Shown here piece after piece: positions 17,965 through 26,820 of a stretch of 64,000 nt of DNA. The stretch spans positions 558,001 to 622,000 of the forward strand of contig NZ_JABBKX010000003.1 of NCBI RefSeq assembly GCF_012927745.1, in the 5' to 3' direction. Every line of letters begins with the position of its first letter. Position 1 is the stretch's first letter. This stretch comes from Neoroseomonas marina (GTDB taxonomy: Bacteria; Pseudomonadota; Alphaproteobacteria; Acetobacterales; Acetobacteraceae). The notes under the pieces were generated by a model. That model did not search any database. It was not told the origin of the DNA and saw nothing but the letters and a program-made list of their open reading frames with translations. The position numbers were made by a program, and so were the translations under genes.

Positions 17965-19184
17965 GCCGGTTCCGCCGCGAAGGGCGGATCGCCCTCGAGG
18001 CGCGGGACGGAATTCGCCACCGCCTCGTTCATGCCCGCATCGCTGAAGAAGCCGCCGCGCACCAGGCAATGCGCGGCGAGCACGCGCCGTAGCGCATCGA
18101 CCAGCGCCATGTCGGGCGGCGTGCGCTCGGTCCAGAAGCGGTCGAGCCCGTCCTGGAAGGTCAGGCCTGGCAGGTCGTAGAGCGCGCGGCCCAGCACGAC
18201 GACCGGCTTGCCTTCGCGCAAGGCCTGCAGCCCCGCCGTGCTGTTCACCGTCACCACGCCGGCCGCCGGCGCGAGGACCGGCGTGAAATGCAGTTCCGGC
18301 AGCCAGGCGATGCGCTGCGCCACGCCGCGTTCCGCCGCGCGACGTTCCGCGAAGCGTCCCCAATGCGACAGCCCGTTGTCGAGCGGATGGCCCTTCACGG
18401 CGAGCAGCGCATCGGGCGGGGCATGGGCGGCGAAGGACTCGACGACGAGCGCGATCGCGTCCGCAAGGCTCGTGAACGGCGAATGGTGACGCAGCTGGTA
18501 ATCGCCCTCGAGCTGCAGGGGCAGGACGAAGACCGGGCCGGGCCAAGCCTCCACCTGCTTCAGCCGCTTCCATGCGGCATGCCGCCGCAGCGGCCGCAGC
18601 AGGCCGCGCTTGAGCCAGCCGGCATATTCGTGGAACGGGTTCCATTGCCGGTGCGTCCGCCAATGCGGGAAGTCGCGGCGATGCAGGAGGTTCGCGAGAT
18701 TGTACCGCACATCGTCCGACGCGCGGCGAAGGAAGGATCCGCCCGACAGCGTCTCCGGCAGCGCCGGCGGCAGGCCCTCGGCCAGCGCGCGGATGCGCGC
18801 CGGGTCGCGCGGCAGCCGGGACCGTGCATTCACCCCGCCTGCCTCGAGCGCCAGGTAACCCGGCCGCAGATAGGCTTCCTCGTAGATCCAGGCCCGCAGG
18901 CCGCGCCGCCGCGCCGCCGCGATGGCGGCGACATGGAAAGGCCGCCCGTCCCCGAACATCACGAGGTCGGTCACGCGATGCCCGTCGATCAGCGCGTCAA
19001 GCGCGGCGGGCCAGTCGGCCTCCGTGCCGGTGTAGTCGGTCGCGTTGGGCCGCTTCCAGAACAGCCGGTCGCCCGGGTTGAGGTTCACCCGGTGCACCGC
19101 GTGGCCGCGCGCGCGCAGCGCATCGCCGAGCCTGGCGAAGAAGTGCGTCGCCAGCCCCTGCAGCACCAGGAAGGAACGCGCCAT
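17961..19184 (-). CDS. kpsS: Capsule polysaccharide export/synthesis protein KpsS (RkpJ-like)
   Basis: A 407-residue Capsule_synth family protein. KpsS proteins are Kdo transferases that start the poly-Kdo linker on a lysophospholipid during group 2 capsule assembly on the cytoplasmic membrane face. Seen: FLVLQGLATHFFARLGD at the N-terminus (residues 5-21), FGDGRPFH near 85, the K-x-HP motif in AVKGHPLDNG and TVNSTAGLQAL near 320. The start is ATG 19184, which shares one base with the kpsC stop (TGATG). The homologue in S. meliloti is RkpJ. Confidence 0.9.
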   Translation of the reverse strand: MARSFLVLQGLATHFFARLGDALRARGHAVHRVNLNPGDRLFWKRPNATDYTGTEADWPAALDALIDGHRVTDLVMFGDGRPFHVAAIAAARRRGLRAWIYEEAYLRPGYLALEAGGVNARSRLPRDPARIRALAEGLPPALPETLSGGSFLRRASDDVRYNLANLLHRRDFPHWRTHRQWNPFHEYAGWLKRGLLRPLRRHAAWKRLKQVEAWPGPVFVLPLQLEGDYQLRHHSPFTSLADAIALVVESFAAHAPPDALLAVKGHPLDNGLSHWGRFAERRAAERGVAQRIAWLPELHFTPVLAPAAGVVTVNSTAGLQALREGKPVVVLGRALYDLPGLTFQDGLDRFWTERTPPDMALVDALRRVLAAHCLVRGGFFSDAGMNEAVANSVPRLEGDPPFAAEPA

Positions 19185-21070
19185 CAGCCCCGCCCCGGCA
19201 GCAGCCGCGCCATGACCCGACCCTGCCAACGGCGCAGTCGCGCAGCGAACCCGCCCGACCAGGCGCGCGGCTCGCGCAGGCGCTCGATCAGCTGTTCCGG
19301 GGTGCAGGGCAGCTCGGTCACCGGGTCCAGGTAGCGCGGGTAGAGGATCAGCGCGATGGCCAGGAGTTCATCGACCGACAGCCGCCGCCGCCGGCGAGGG
19401 ATCGGCGCGCGATCCTCGGTCAGGCCCCAGCCGGCGTAGAAAGGTCTCCCCCAGCAGGTCACTGCACGGCCGCGCAGCAGCGCCTCGAAGCCGGTGAGCG
19501 AGGTGATGGTGTGCACCTCCTCCACCTGGTCGAGCAGCGGCGCGATCGGCGCGCGGGCGACCACGACGTCCGCCAGCGCGCGGGCCTCCGCCTCCGGCAC
19601 CGCGCCGCGGCGGTAGCCGGCCTCGACGTCCGGATGCGGCTTGAAGGCGATGAAGGCATCCGGCGCGGCGGCCCGCACGGCGCGCAGCAGGTCGAGGTTG
19701 CCGCGCACCTCCGCCGAGGCACCCAGGCGCACCGACAGGTCGTCCTCGACCTGGCCCGGAACCAGGATGCGCCGCCGTCCCGGCGTCGACGGTAGGACCG
19801 GCGCGGCACCGGGCAGGTTGTACTTCGTGACGCCGCCGGCGCGCAGCGCGGCGCGCAGGGCCTCGGCCCGCTTGCGGAGCGCCGACGGGACCTCGGCCGT
19901 CGCGAGGAGGCGCTCGAGGTCGCTCGGCCCCGATGGGTCATAATAGGGTCGGCGCCGATCGCAGGTCAGCGACGCCCCCGGCAGGAAACCCGCGCCGAGG
20001 CCCGCCGAGCGGATGAACCCGTCCTCGATCCAGACCAGCGGCACGCGGGCCTGGGCCGCCTGCGCGACGAGGCCGCGCGGCGCGCGGCTCGCCCAGACGG
20101 CGATGGCGCCGCCACGCCGGCTCGCCGTGGCCACCGCATCGCGTCCGCCGCGCGCAAAGGACACCGGCGCCCCGGCAGACCCGAGAGCCGCGCCGATACG
20201 GCGCCGCTTCCAGAAGGACATGCCGACACACACCGCGATGTCGCGGTTCTGCGCGTGCTGCCGCCGCCAGGTGCCCAGCGTCTCGAGCGCCTCCTCCAAG
20301 CCGATGGGCGAGCGACCTATCGGATCGACGCAGCGTGCGGCCGCGGCGAGGGCGTCCAGCGGGTCCGCGTCGCCCCCCGCCCCGATCACGCGACAGCCAG
20401 CAAGCGCTGCGAGCCGCGCCATCGCGCCGGGCGCCGCATGGACCGCGGCGGCGGCGTCGATCAGCGTCCAGGGCGAGAGGCGTTCCGGCCGGGCGCCATG
20501 CAGCGTCGTCGACGCCCGGGCCGGCGCGAAGGGATCGCGGACGATGCAGGGGCGGGTATCGCCGACCGATGCCTCGTCCAGCAGCGCCGCGGCGGCGCCA
20601 GCCAAGGCCGGATCGCAAGGATCGACGACCAGGATGGCCTCGCCCGGTCCGAGACCGAGGGCGGCGGGCCCGGGGTCCGGCAGGCCGGCGGGGCCGCCCA
20701 GCCGCGCCGCCCGCACCGCGGCGCGCAATCGTTGCCGGTAATCGGCCGCCAGGCGCGGCGCCCCGCGGGTCAGGATGCTCCGGACCGGATCGGGCGCGGC
20801 GTCGGCGAACAGGATCGTCGGCACCTCCTGCCCACCCAGGGCCGGCGGCGCGAAGGGGCCGGGGTCGAGATACAGGATGCCGCCACCCCAGCCCGGCGGT
20901 GCCGCCGCGTCCACCGGCAGCAGCAGCATGTCGTCGGGCGCCGCGACGGCCGGCGGCGTCCTGATCCTCGCATCGGGCCAGAAGGCAGGCAGATGCGGCC
21001 AACGACGCAGCAGTGCCCTGGAGGCGTGGAGTCGTCCCTGCGGCGCCGCCGAGGCATTCCGCGCGAACAC
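19184..21070 (-). CDS. kpsC: Capsule polysaccharide biosynthesis protein KpsC with degenerate N-terminal module
   Basis: A protein of about 628 residues. KpsC normally has two tandem Kdo-transferase modules that extend the poly-Kdo linker. The C-terminal module is intact: WIEDGFIRSAGLG, YYDPSGPSDLE, FKPHPD and TSLTGFEALLRG...CWGRPFYAGWGLT. The N-terminal third keeps the fold-like spacing (AILVVDP, then LSPWTLID, then GCRVIGAGG) but lacks the EDG and K-x-HP motifs, so it seems non-catalytic. The start is uncertain: a GTG at 21070 gives an N-terminus like other KpsC proteins, and the frame is open further upstream into the AT-rich intergenic region. It is the first gene of the leftward operon kpsC-kpsS-SDR-sulfatase. 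Confidence 0.82.
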   Translation of the reverse strand: MFARNASAAPQGRLHASRALLRRWPHLPAFWPDARIRTPPAVAAPDDMLLLPVDAAAPPGWGGGILYLDPGPFAPPALGGQEVPTILFADAAPDPVRSILTRGAPRLAADYRQRLRAAVRAARLGGPAGLPDPGPAALGLGPGEAILVVDPCDPALAGAAAALLDEASVGDTRPCIVRDPFAPARASTTLHGARPERLSPWTLIDAAAAVHAAPGAMARLAALAGCRVIGAGGDADPLDALAAAARCVDPIGRSPIGLEEALETLGTWRRQHAQNRDIAVCVGMSFWKRRRIGAALGSAGAPVSFARGGRDAVATASRRGGAIAVWASRAPRGLVAQAAQARVPLVWIEDGFIRSAGLGAGFLPGASLTCDRRRPYYDPSGPSDLERLLATAEVPSALRKRAEALRAALRAGGVTKYNLPGAAPVLPSTPGRRRILVPGQVEDDLSVRLGASAEVRGNLDLLRAVRAAAPDAFIAFKPHPDVEAGYRRGAVPEAEARALADVVVARAPIAPLLDQVEEVHTITSLTGFEALLRGRAVTCWGRPFYAGWGLTEDRAPIPRRRRRLSVDELLAIALILYPRYLDPVTELPCTPEQLIERLREPRAWSGGFAARLRRWQGRVMARLLPGRG

Positions 21071-21172
21071 ACGCTCAGGTTGTAATCTTACGTTATCCAG
21101 GGCCGCTCTATCCTGTGACGCGAGAGGCGGACCCGCAAAACGTCCTCTCAGCCGATCCGGGCGTCTTAATTT

Positions 21173-21201
21173 TTGCGTAATTCGCTCGGAAAGGCTAGGG
21201 T
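21173..21201 (+). promoter_or_regulatory. Candidate promoter of the lipoprotein-kpsMTED operon
   Basis: TTGCGT (21173-21178) and TAGGGT (21196-21201) are separated by 17 bases, 32 bases before the lipoprotein ATG. The block starts in an AT-rich patch carrying TTAATTTTT (21166-21174). The same 9-mer occurs at 5056-5064 in the other capsule promoter. Confidence 0.4.
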
Positions 21202-21233
21202 CCGGTCGTCTCGGTGCCAAGGATTGTGCACGA

Positions 21234-21611
21234 ATGCGTCTCCCGCTGAAGCGGTCCCGTAGCGTTGCGTCCGTGGCTGTCCTGGCGCTGATGGTCGTGG
21301 GCTGCGCGCAGAACGGTTCGCAAGGACCGGCGGCGCAGGGTGGCGACGCGGTCGTGGCGCCGATCTCCGATCCCGTGGTCGCCTTCGCCGCATCCGGCGC
21401 GCCCGGCGCGGAGGAAACGGTCGTCCTTCCCTCCACCGGGCAGACCGCGCGCGTGCGGATGGTCCGCGCCTATGCCGCGGCGAGTGGCCGCGACTGCCGC
21501 GAGATCCTGGTGCGCACGGACGGGTCGACACAGACCCGTCTGATCTGCCGGGCCGGCAATGGGTGGCGGGAGGCGCGCCCCCTGATCCAGGACGCGTCGG
21601 CCCGGCCGTGA
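21234..21611 (+). CDS. Small lipoprotein of the capsule export operon
   Basis: A 125-residue protein with a short basic start, a hydrophobic segment (residues 11-22) and a lipobox-like VVGC with Cys24. This suggests a lipid-anchored periplasmic or outer-membrane protein. The C-terminal part carries two further cysteines (RDCREILV and LICRAG), which could form a disulphide. The specific function is not recognised. Its stop overlaps the GTG start of kpsM (GTGA), so it is part of the export operon and may assist assembly of the export channel. Confidence 0.7.
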   Translation: MRLPLKRSRSVASVAVLALMVVGCAQNGSQGPAAQGGDAVVAPISDPVVAFAASGAPGAEETVVLPSTGQTARVRMVRAYAAASGRDCREILVRTDGSTQTRLICRAGNGWREARPLIQDASARP

Positions 21612-22402
21612 GCGACACCGCGGCCCGTCCGTCGCTGGCCGACTGCGCAAGGACGCAGCTTCGGGTCATCGGCGCCCTGGTCATCCGCGAGATGCATACG
21701 CGCTTCGGGCGCCACCGGTTCGGCTACCTGACGCTGTTCCTCGAACCGATGATCCTCGCGATCGGCGTCGGCATCATCCACCAGCTCCATAAGGGCGAGC
21801 GCGGCGTCCGCGGCAGCTTCGAGATGTATGCCATCGGCTACGTCCTGTTCATGAAGTTCCGCCAGATGATCATGCGCGCCAGCGGGGCGATCCCGTCGAA
21901 CGTGGCGCTGCTGCATCATCGGCAGATCGCCCTGCCGGACCTCTTCTTCGCCCGCCATCTGATCGAGACCGCGGCGTGCACGGGCGTCCTGTTCCTGATG
22001 ACCTTCGTCGGCATCGCGATGGGCGGCGAGTATCCCGACTCGCCGATGAAGATGCTGGCCGCGGCCGCGCTCATGTTCCTCCTCGCTCAGGGGATGGCGC
22101 TGATGGTCGGCGCGGCGACGACCGAGTGGCACGGCATCGAGCGCTTCATCCACCTGATGACCTATCTGTTCCTGCCGATCAGCGGCCTGTTCTTCATGCT
22201 GTACTGGCTGCCGCCGTGGCTGCAGGAATACGCGGTCTGGGTGCCGACGGTGCACATCTTCGAACTGCTGCGCGACGGCCAGTTCGGCGAGAAGTACTGG
22301 ACGCAGTACGACCTTCTCTACGTGGCGAAGTGGATCCTCGTCACGCATCTGATCGGGCTCGCCGGGCTGCGCGTCGTGCGCGGCCGCATCGGCCTCGAAT
22401 AG
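21608..22402 (+). CDS. kpsM: Capsule ABC transporter permease KpsM
   Basis: A 264-residue ABC-2 type permease with about six membrane helices. With KpsT it forms the inner-membrane exporter of group 2 capsular polysaccharide. The N-terminus shows VIREMHTRFGRHRFGYLTLF, typical of the KpsM/Wzm coupling region. The GTG start at 21608 overlaps the lipoprotein stop. kpsT follows 8 bases after its stop. Confidence 0.93.
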   Translation: MSDTAARPSLADCARTQLRVIGALVIREMHTRFGRHRFGYLTLFLEPMILAIGVGIIHQLHKGERGVRGSFEMYAIGYVLFMKFRQMIMRASGAIPSNVALLHHRQIALPDLFFARHLIETAACTGVLFLMTFVGIAMGGEYPDSPMKMLAAAALMFLLAQGMALMVGAATTEWHGIERFIHLMTYLFLPISGLFFMLYWLPPWLQEYAVWVPTVHIFELLRDGQFGEKYWTQYDLLYVAKWILVTHLIGLAGLRVVRGRIGLE

Positions 22403-22410
22403 AGGCGCCG

Positions 22411-23049
22411 ATGGCACTCGACCTCATCGACGTCCACAAATCCTACCCGATGAACCACGGGCGCAAGCATGTGCTGCGGGGCGTCAACGCATCCTTCGGC
22501 AGGGGCGAACGCGTCGGCATCCTGGGGCGCAACGGGTCGGGCAAGTCCACGCTGGTGCGCGTCCTCTCCGGCGTCGAGGTGCCGACCCGCGGGCGCATCC
22601 GCCGGTCGATGTCGATCTCCTGGCCGATCGGCATGGCGGCCGGCTTCCTGACCTCGCTGTCGGGCGCCGACAACTGCCGCTTCATCGCGCGCATCTACGG
22701 CAAGCCGTCGCAAGCCGTCGTCGACTACGTGGAATCCTTCGCCGAGCTCGGCGAATACCTGCGCATGCCGGTCGGCACCTATTCCAGCGGCATGCGCTCG
22801 CGCCTCGGCCTTGCCATCTCCCTCGCGATCGAGTTCGACTGCTTCCTCGTCGATGAAGCGCTGTCGGTCGGCGACACCAAGTTCGGGCGCGCCTTCGCCG
22901 CCCGGCTGGCGAATGCCGGGCTGATCATCGTCACCCATTCGCCCTCCCAGGTCCGCCAGCTCTGTACGCGGGCGGCGGTCATGGACCAGGGCACCCTCAC
23001 CTTCTACGAAGACATCGATGAAGCTCTCGCCACATACAACAGCCTTTGA
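22411..23049 (+). CDS. kpsT: Capsule ABC transporter ATP-binding protein KpsT
   Basis: A 212-residue ATPase: Walker A GRNGSGKST (39-47), ABC signature YSSGMRSRL, Walker B CFLVDEALSVGD and the switch His in IVTHS. The length matches the KpsT family (about 220 residues, no C-terminal carbohydrate-binding extension). It energises export through KpsM. Its 3' end overlaps kpsE by 32 bases, a tight coupling. Confidence 0.95.
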   Translation: MALDLIDVHKSYPMNHGRKHVLRGVNASFGRGERVGILGRNGSGKSTLVRVLSGVEVPTRGRIRRSMSISWPIGMAAGFLTSLSGADNCRFIARIYGKPSQAVVDYVESFAELGEYLRMPVGTYSSGMRSRLGLAISLAIEFDCFLVDEALSVGDTKFGRAFAARLANAGLIIVTHSPSQVRQLCTRAAVMDQGTLTFYEDIDEALATYNSL

Positions 23050-24214
23050 ACCGTCCCCCCTGGGGACGGTCGAGACCTGGACCGAGGCTGCGCCGACGCC
23101 GCCACCGCGGCCACGCAACCGGCTGTGGCGCTTCATCATCCACCCGTTCACCCTATGGGTGCTGCTGCCGACGGCGATCGTCGCGGCCTATTTCTACCTG
23201 TTCGCCGCCCCGCAATACGTGTCGGAAGCCCGCATCGTGGTGCGCGTGCGGGGCGAGACCCAGCACGCCATGGGCGCCAACGCGCTGGCGTCCCTGATGG
23301 GCGCGACGGGCAGCGGCGCCAGCGCCGGCGAGGCCAGCACGCTGCGGGAGTACCTGACATCCCATGACGCGGTGATGAGCCTGCACGACAGGCTCGACAT
23401 CGTCTCGATCTGGCAGCGCCCGGAGGCCGACTACATCGCGCGCCTGCACGATACCGAGCCGGAGCGCCTGACCAAATACTACAACTCCATGGTCTCGGCC
23501 TCCCTCGACGGGTCGACGGGCGTGCTCACGCTGCGCGTGCGCAGCTTCCGCCCGGAGGATTCGAAGGCCATCGCCGAAGCGCTGCTCGCGCAGGCGGAGG
23601 ACCTGGTCAACCGACTGTCGGAACGGCAGCGCGGCGACCAGCTGCGGGTCGCGCGAGACGAGGTCGCGATCGCCGAGCGACGCGTGGCCGACAGCCGGGA
23701 AGCCCTGGCCCGCTTCCGCGAACAGCAGCGCGACCTCGACAGCCAGGGGACCGCGGTGGCATCGCAGCAGCAGATCTCGGCGATGGAAGGGGCCCTCACC
23801 GTCGCGCGCGCCGAGCTCCGCGAGCGGTCCGCCTTCATGCGCCCGGACAACCCCGCGCTGCAGAGCACACGCAACCGGATCGAGGCGCTGGAACGTCAGA
23901 TCGAAGCCGAGCGGCTCCGCCGCACCGGCGGCGACGGCGCGCTGGTGCACCAGCTCGCCTCCTACGATCGGCTCATGCTGGAACGGGAATTCGCCGACCG
24001 GCAACTCGCCTCCGCGACGACGAGCCTCGAGAGCGCGCGCACGGATGCGCAGCGCCAACAGGTCTTCGTCGCCCGCGTGGTCGAACCCAACCTCGCCGTC
24101 TATCCTCTCTATCCTCGGAAGCTCATCGGTGTCGGCAGTGTTTTCCTCGGTCTTGCGGTCGCTTTCGGTATCGCCTGGCTCCTCATCGCCAGCATGCGCG
24201 ACCATGCGGTTTAG
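23018..24214 (+). CDS. kpsE: Capsule export inner-membrane protein KpsE (polysaccharide co-polymerase family)
   Basis: A 398-residue PCP-3/KpsE-type protein. A membrane helix lies near residues 44-66, followed by AAPQYVSEARIVVR. A long charged coiled-coil region spans about 190-310, with a second membrane helix near 370-393 before a short basic cytoplasmic end. It bridges the ABC transporter and the outer-membrane KpsD. The proline-rich cytoplasmic segment (TPPPRPRNR) before the first helix is usual. It overlaps both kpsT and kpsD. Confidence 0.92.
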   Translation: MKLSPHTTAFEPSPLGTVETWTEAAPTPPPRPRNRLWRFIIHPFTLWVLLPTAIVAAYFYLFAAPQYVSEARIVVRVRGETQHAMGANALASLMGATGSGASAGEASTLREYLTSHDAVMSLHDRLDIVSIWQRPEADYIARLHDTEPERLTKYYNSMVSASLDGSTGVLTLRVRSFRPEDSKAIAEALLAQAEDLVNRLSERQRGDQLRVARDEVAIAERRVADSREALARFREQQRDLDSQGTAVASQQQISAMEGALTVARAELRERSAFMRPDNPALQSTRNRIEALERQIEAERLRRTGGDGALVHQLASYDRLMLEREFADRQLASATTSLESARTDAQRQQVFVARVVEPNLAVYPLYPRKLIGVGSVFLGLAVAFGIAWLLIASMRDHAV

Positions 24215-26054
24215 CGGGCGCCGCGCCGGCGGCGCGCTGCTCGCGGCGCTTTTCGCCCTCACCTTCGCCGGCGACCTTGCGGCGCAGAGCCAGACGCGGC
24301 TGCCCACCGGCATCGGCGGCGTGCCCGCGGTGCTGCCCGGCATGCCGAACCTGCTGCCGCGCCAGCCGACCACCCAGGACGGCACCGGGACCGGGACGGC
24401 GCCCAGCGACCAGGCCGCACAGCCGCCGCCCGTCTTCGACCGCCGCAGCCTCGCCGACATCCCGGGCCAGACGCGCGGGATGGAACGCATCGGCAGCCCC
24501 ACCCAGGCGGAAGGCGGGCCGACCCTGGTCGCGCCGCTCGGCGACCAGGGCCGCATCACCGGCCCGGCAACCGCGGTGTTCGGCGCCTCGCTCTTCACCG
24601 GGTCCGCGCAGTCCTCCTCCGATGCGCCGAACCCCAACTACGTCCTGCAGCCCGGCGACCGCGTGTCCGTCCGTGCCTGGGGCGCCGTCGATTCCGAACT
24701 GATGGGCGTGATCGACCCCGCCGGAAATCTCTTCCTGCCGAACATCGGCCCGATCCGGGTGGCCGGCGTGCGCGTGGGGGACCTGCAATCGGTCGTCGAG
24801 GGCGAGATCCGCAAGGTCTACACCACGCAGGTGCAGGTCTATGCGACGGTGCTGTCGACCCAGCGCATCGGCGTCTTCGTGACGGGCTTCGTGCGCTCTC
24901 CGGGCCGTTTCGCGGGCGTCGCCTCCGACAGCATCCTCGACTTCCTGGTCCGCGCCGGCGGCATCGACCCCGGCCGCGGCTCCTTCCGCGAGATCGCGCT
25001 CAACCGCGGCGGCAACACGGTCGCCCGGATCGATCTCTACCGCTTCCTGCTCGAGGGCCAGCTGCCCATCCTGCGCCTGCAGGAAGGCGACACCATCGTC
25101 GTCGGCCGGCAGCGCGCCATGGTCGGCGCCGACGGTGCGGTACGGAACAACTACCTGTTCGAGAGCACGGCCCGCGCCAACCTCACGGGCCGCGAGCTGA
25201 TCGACCTCGCCCGCCCGCTTCCTGCCGCAACGAACGCGGTCATCCGCGGCGTGCGCAATGCCCAGCCCTTCTCCCGCTACATGTCGATCAACGAGCTGGC
25301 GCAGCAGACGCTGCTCGACCAGGACACCGTCACCTTCGTCGCCGACGTCGCGGCGCGGACCGTGCGCGTCTCGGTCGAAGGCAGCCGTCTCTATCCCTCG
25401 GTGCTGGTCGCCGACCGCGACATCAACCTCTGCCAGATCCTCGACCACATCGCCGTCGACCCGGTCCTCGCGAACACCGAAGGCGTGTTCGTCATGCGGC
25501 CGTCGCTGGCCCTGCGGCAGAAGCGTTCGATCGACGAGGCGCTGGACCGGCTCGAGCGGCAGCTCTTCCTCGCGCCCTCCGCGACGACGCGCATCGCCGA
25601 ATCCCGCACCGCCGAGGCGGCGCTGATCTCGCAGTACATCAGCCGCGCCCGCCGGGTGCAGCCCGAGGGCACGCTGGTGGTGATGAGCAACGACGGCACC
25701 TGCGCCCCGCTGCGCCTCGAAACCGGCGACGTCATCGTCATCCCCGAACGCTCCCAGACCGTCATGGTCCAGGGCGAGGTGAACGCGCCGCAGGCGGTGG
25801 TCTGGCGCGAGGGCTGGTCGATCGATCAGTACATCGAGGCCGCGGGCGGGCTGTCGCCGCGCGGCAACCGCTCGACGCTGATGGTCCGCCGCCCCTCGGG
25901 CTTCGCGCAGCTCAGCCCGAGCCAGCCCCCGCGGCCGGGGGACGAGCTGATCGCCCTGCCCTATCTCGACCCGAAATACTGGCAGCTCGGCACCGATCTC
26001 GTGACGGCGCTGTTCCAGGTCGCCCTGGCCGCACGCGTCTTCATCAACAACTAG
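24204..26054 (+). CDS. kpsD: Capsule outer-membrane export protein KpsD (OPX family)
   Basis: A 616-residue polysaccharide export protein. The signal peptide spans residues 1-27 (ends DLAAQ). The poly_export domain begins at NYVLQPGDRVSVRAWG near 149, followed by SLBB-type repeats (VFVTGFVRSPGRF near 232, VMVQGEVNAPQAVVW near 520). OPX proteins form the periplasmic/outer-membrane conduit. The N-terminal proline/glutamine-rich linker before the domain is longer than in E. coli KpsD. The start ATG lies 11 bases inside kpsE. The metallophosphoesterase starts 5 bases after its stop. Confidence 0.92.
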   Translation: MRFSGRRAGGALLAALFALTFAGDLAAQSQTRLPTGIGGVPAVLPGMPNLLPRQPTTQDGTGTGTAPSDQAAQPPPVFDRRSLADIPGQTRGMERIGSPTQAEGGPTLVAPLGDQGRITGPATAVFGASLFTGSAQSSSDAPNPNYVLQPGDRVSVRAWGAVDSELMGVIDPAGNLFLPNIGPIRVAGVRVGDLQSVVEGEIRKVYTTQVQVYATVLSTQRIGVFVTGFVRSPGRFAGVASDSILDFLVRAGGIDPGRGSFREIALNRGGNTVARIDLYRFLLEGQLPILRLQEGDTIVVGRQRAMVGADGAVRNNYLFESTARANLTGRELIDLARPLPAATNAVIRGVRNAQPFSRYMSINELAQQTLLDQDTVTFVADVAARTVRVSVEGSRLYPSVLVADRDINLCQILDHIAVDPVLANTEGVFVMRPSLALRQKRSIDEALDRLERQLFLAPSATTRIAESRTAEAALISQYISRARRVQPEGTLVVMSNDGTCAPLRLETGDVIVIPERSQTVMVQGEVNAPQAVVWREGWSIDQYIEAAGGLSPRGNRSTLMVRRPSGFAQLSPSQPPRPGDELIALPYLDPKYWQLGTDLVTALFQVALAARVFINN

Positions 26055-26059
26055 CCGCC

Positions 26060-26803
26060 ATGCGCTTCGCGGTCTTCGCCGACGTCCACGCCAACCTCGA
26101 GGCCTTCCGGGCCTGCCTGGACCACGCGAGGACGCGCGGCGCGGACCGCCTGGTCCTGCTCGGCGACCTGGTGGGCTACGGCGCCGACCCGGCCGCCGTG
26201 CTCGACCTCGCCATGGAGGAGGTCGGGCGCGGCGGGCTCGCCCTGCTCGGCAACCATGACGAAGCGGCGATCGGCAACGGCGCGACGGGCATGAACGATT
26301 CCGCCGCGGCCGCCATCGCCTGGACGCGCGGCAAGCTGAACGAGACGCATCGCCGCTTCCTGCGTGGCCTGCCGCTGACCATCGAGGAGGAGGGCTGCCT
26401 CTTCGTCCACGCCGATCCCTCGGCGCCCGCGAAATGGCGCTATGTGACGGATTCCGAGACCGCCAATCGCAGCCTGCAGGCGACGACCGCGCATGCGACG
26501 GTCTGCGGCCATGTGCATCGCCCGGCGCTCTACAGCCTCGGGGAGACCGGCAAGCTCATCGCGTTCCGCCCGGTCGAGGATGCGCCGGTGCCGCTCACGC
26601 ACGGGCGGCGCTGGCTGGGCGTGCTCGGCGCCGTCGGCCAGCCGCGGGACGGCAACCCCGCGGCCTGCTACGCCATGGTCGACACGCATCCGATGCGGGT
26701 GACCTGGCTGCGGGTCCCCTACGACGTCGTCACCGCCGCCGCGAAGATCCGTGCCGCCGGCCTGCCGCCTGGCCTGGCCGAGCGGCTCTTCGTCGGTCGC
26801 TGA
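26060..26803 (+). CDS. Calcineurin-like metallophosphoesterase
   Basis: A 247-residue metal-dependent phosphoesterase with all core motifs: DVHAN (Asp8, His10), GDLVGYGADP, GNHDEA, VHAD and GHVHRP. The organisation is that of the YfcE/PPP-like single-domain group. It starts 5 bases after kpsD, so it belongs to the capsule export operon, and the following kinase gene starts 17 bases after its stop. A phosphatase next to a protein kinase suggests an opposing pair, but its substrate could equally be a nucleotide or a phosphorylated sugar. Confidence 0.87.
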   Translation: MRFAVFADVHANLEAFRACLDHARTRGADRLVLLGDLVGYGADPAAVLDLAMEEVGRGGLALLGNHDEAAIGNGATGMNDSAAAAIAWTRGKLNETHRRFLRGLPLTIEEEGCLFVHADPSAPAKWRYVTDSETANRSLQATTAHATVCGHVHRPALYSLGETGKLIAFRPVEDAPVPLTHGRRWLGVLGAVGQPRDGNPAACYAMVDTHPMRVTWLRVPYDVVTAAAKIRAAGLPPGLAERLFVGR

Positions 26804-26820
26804 CCGGCGGGGCCCGGCCG

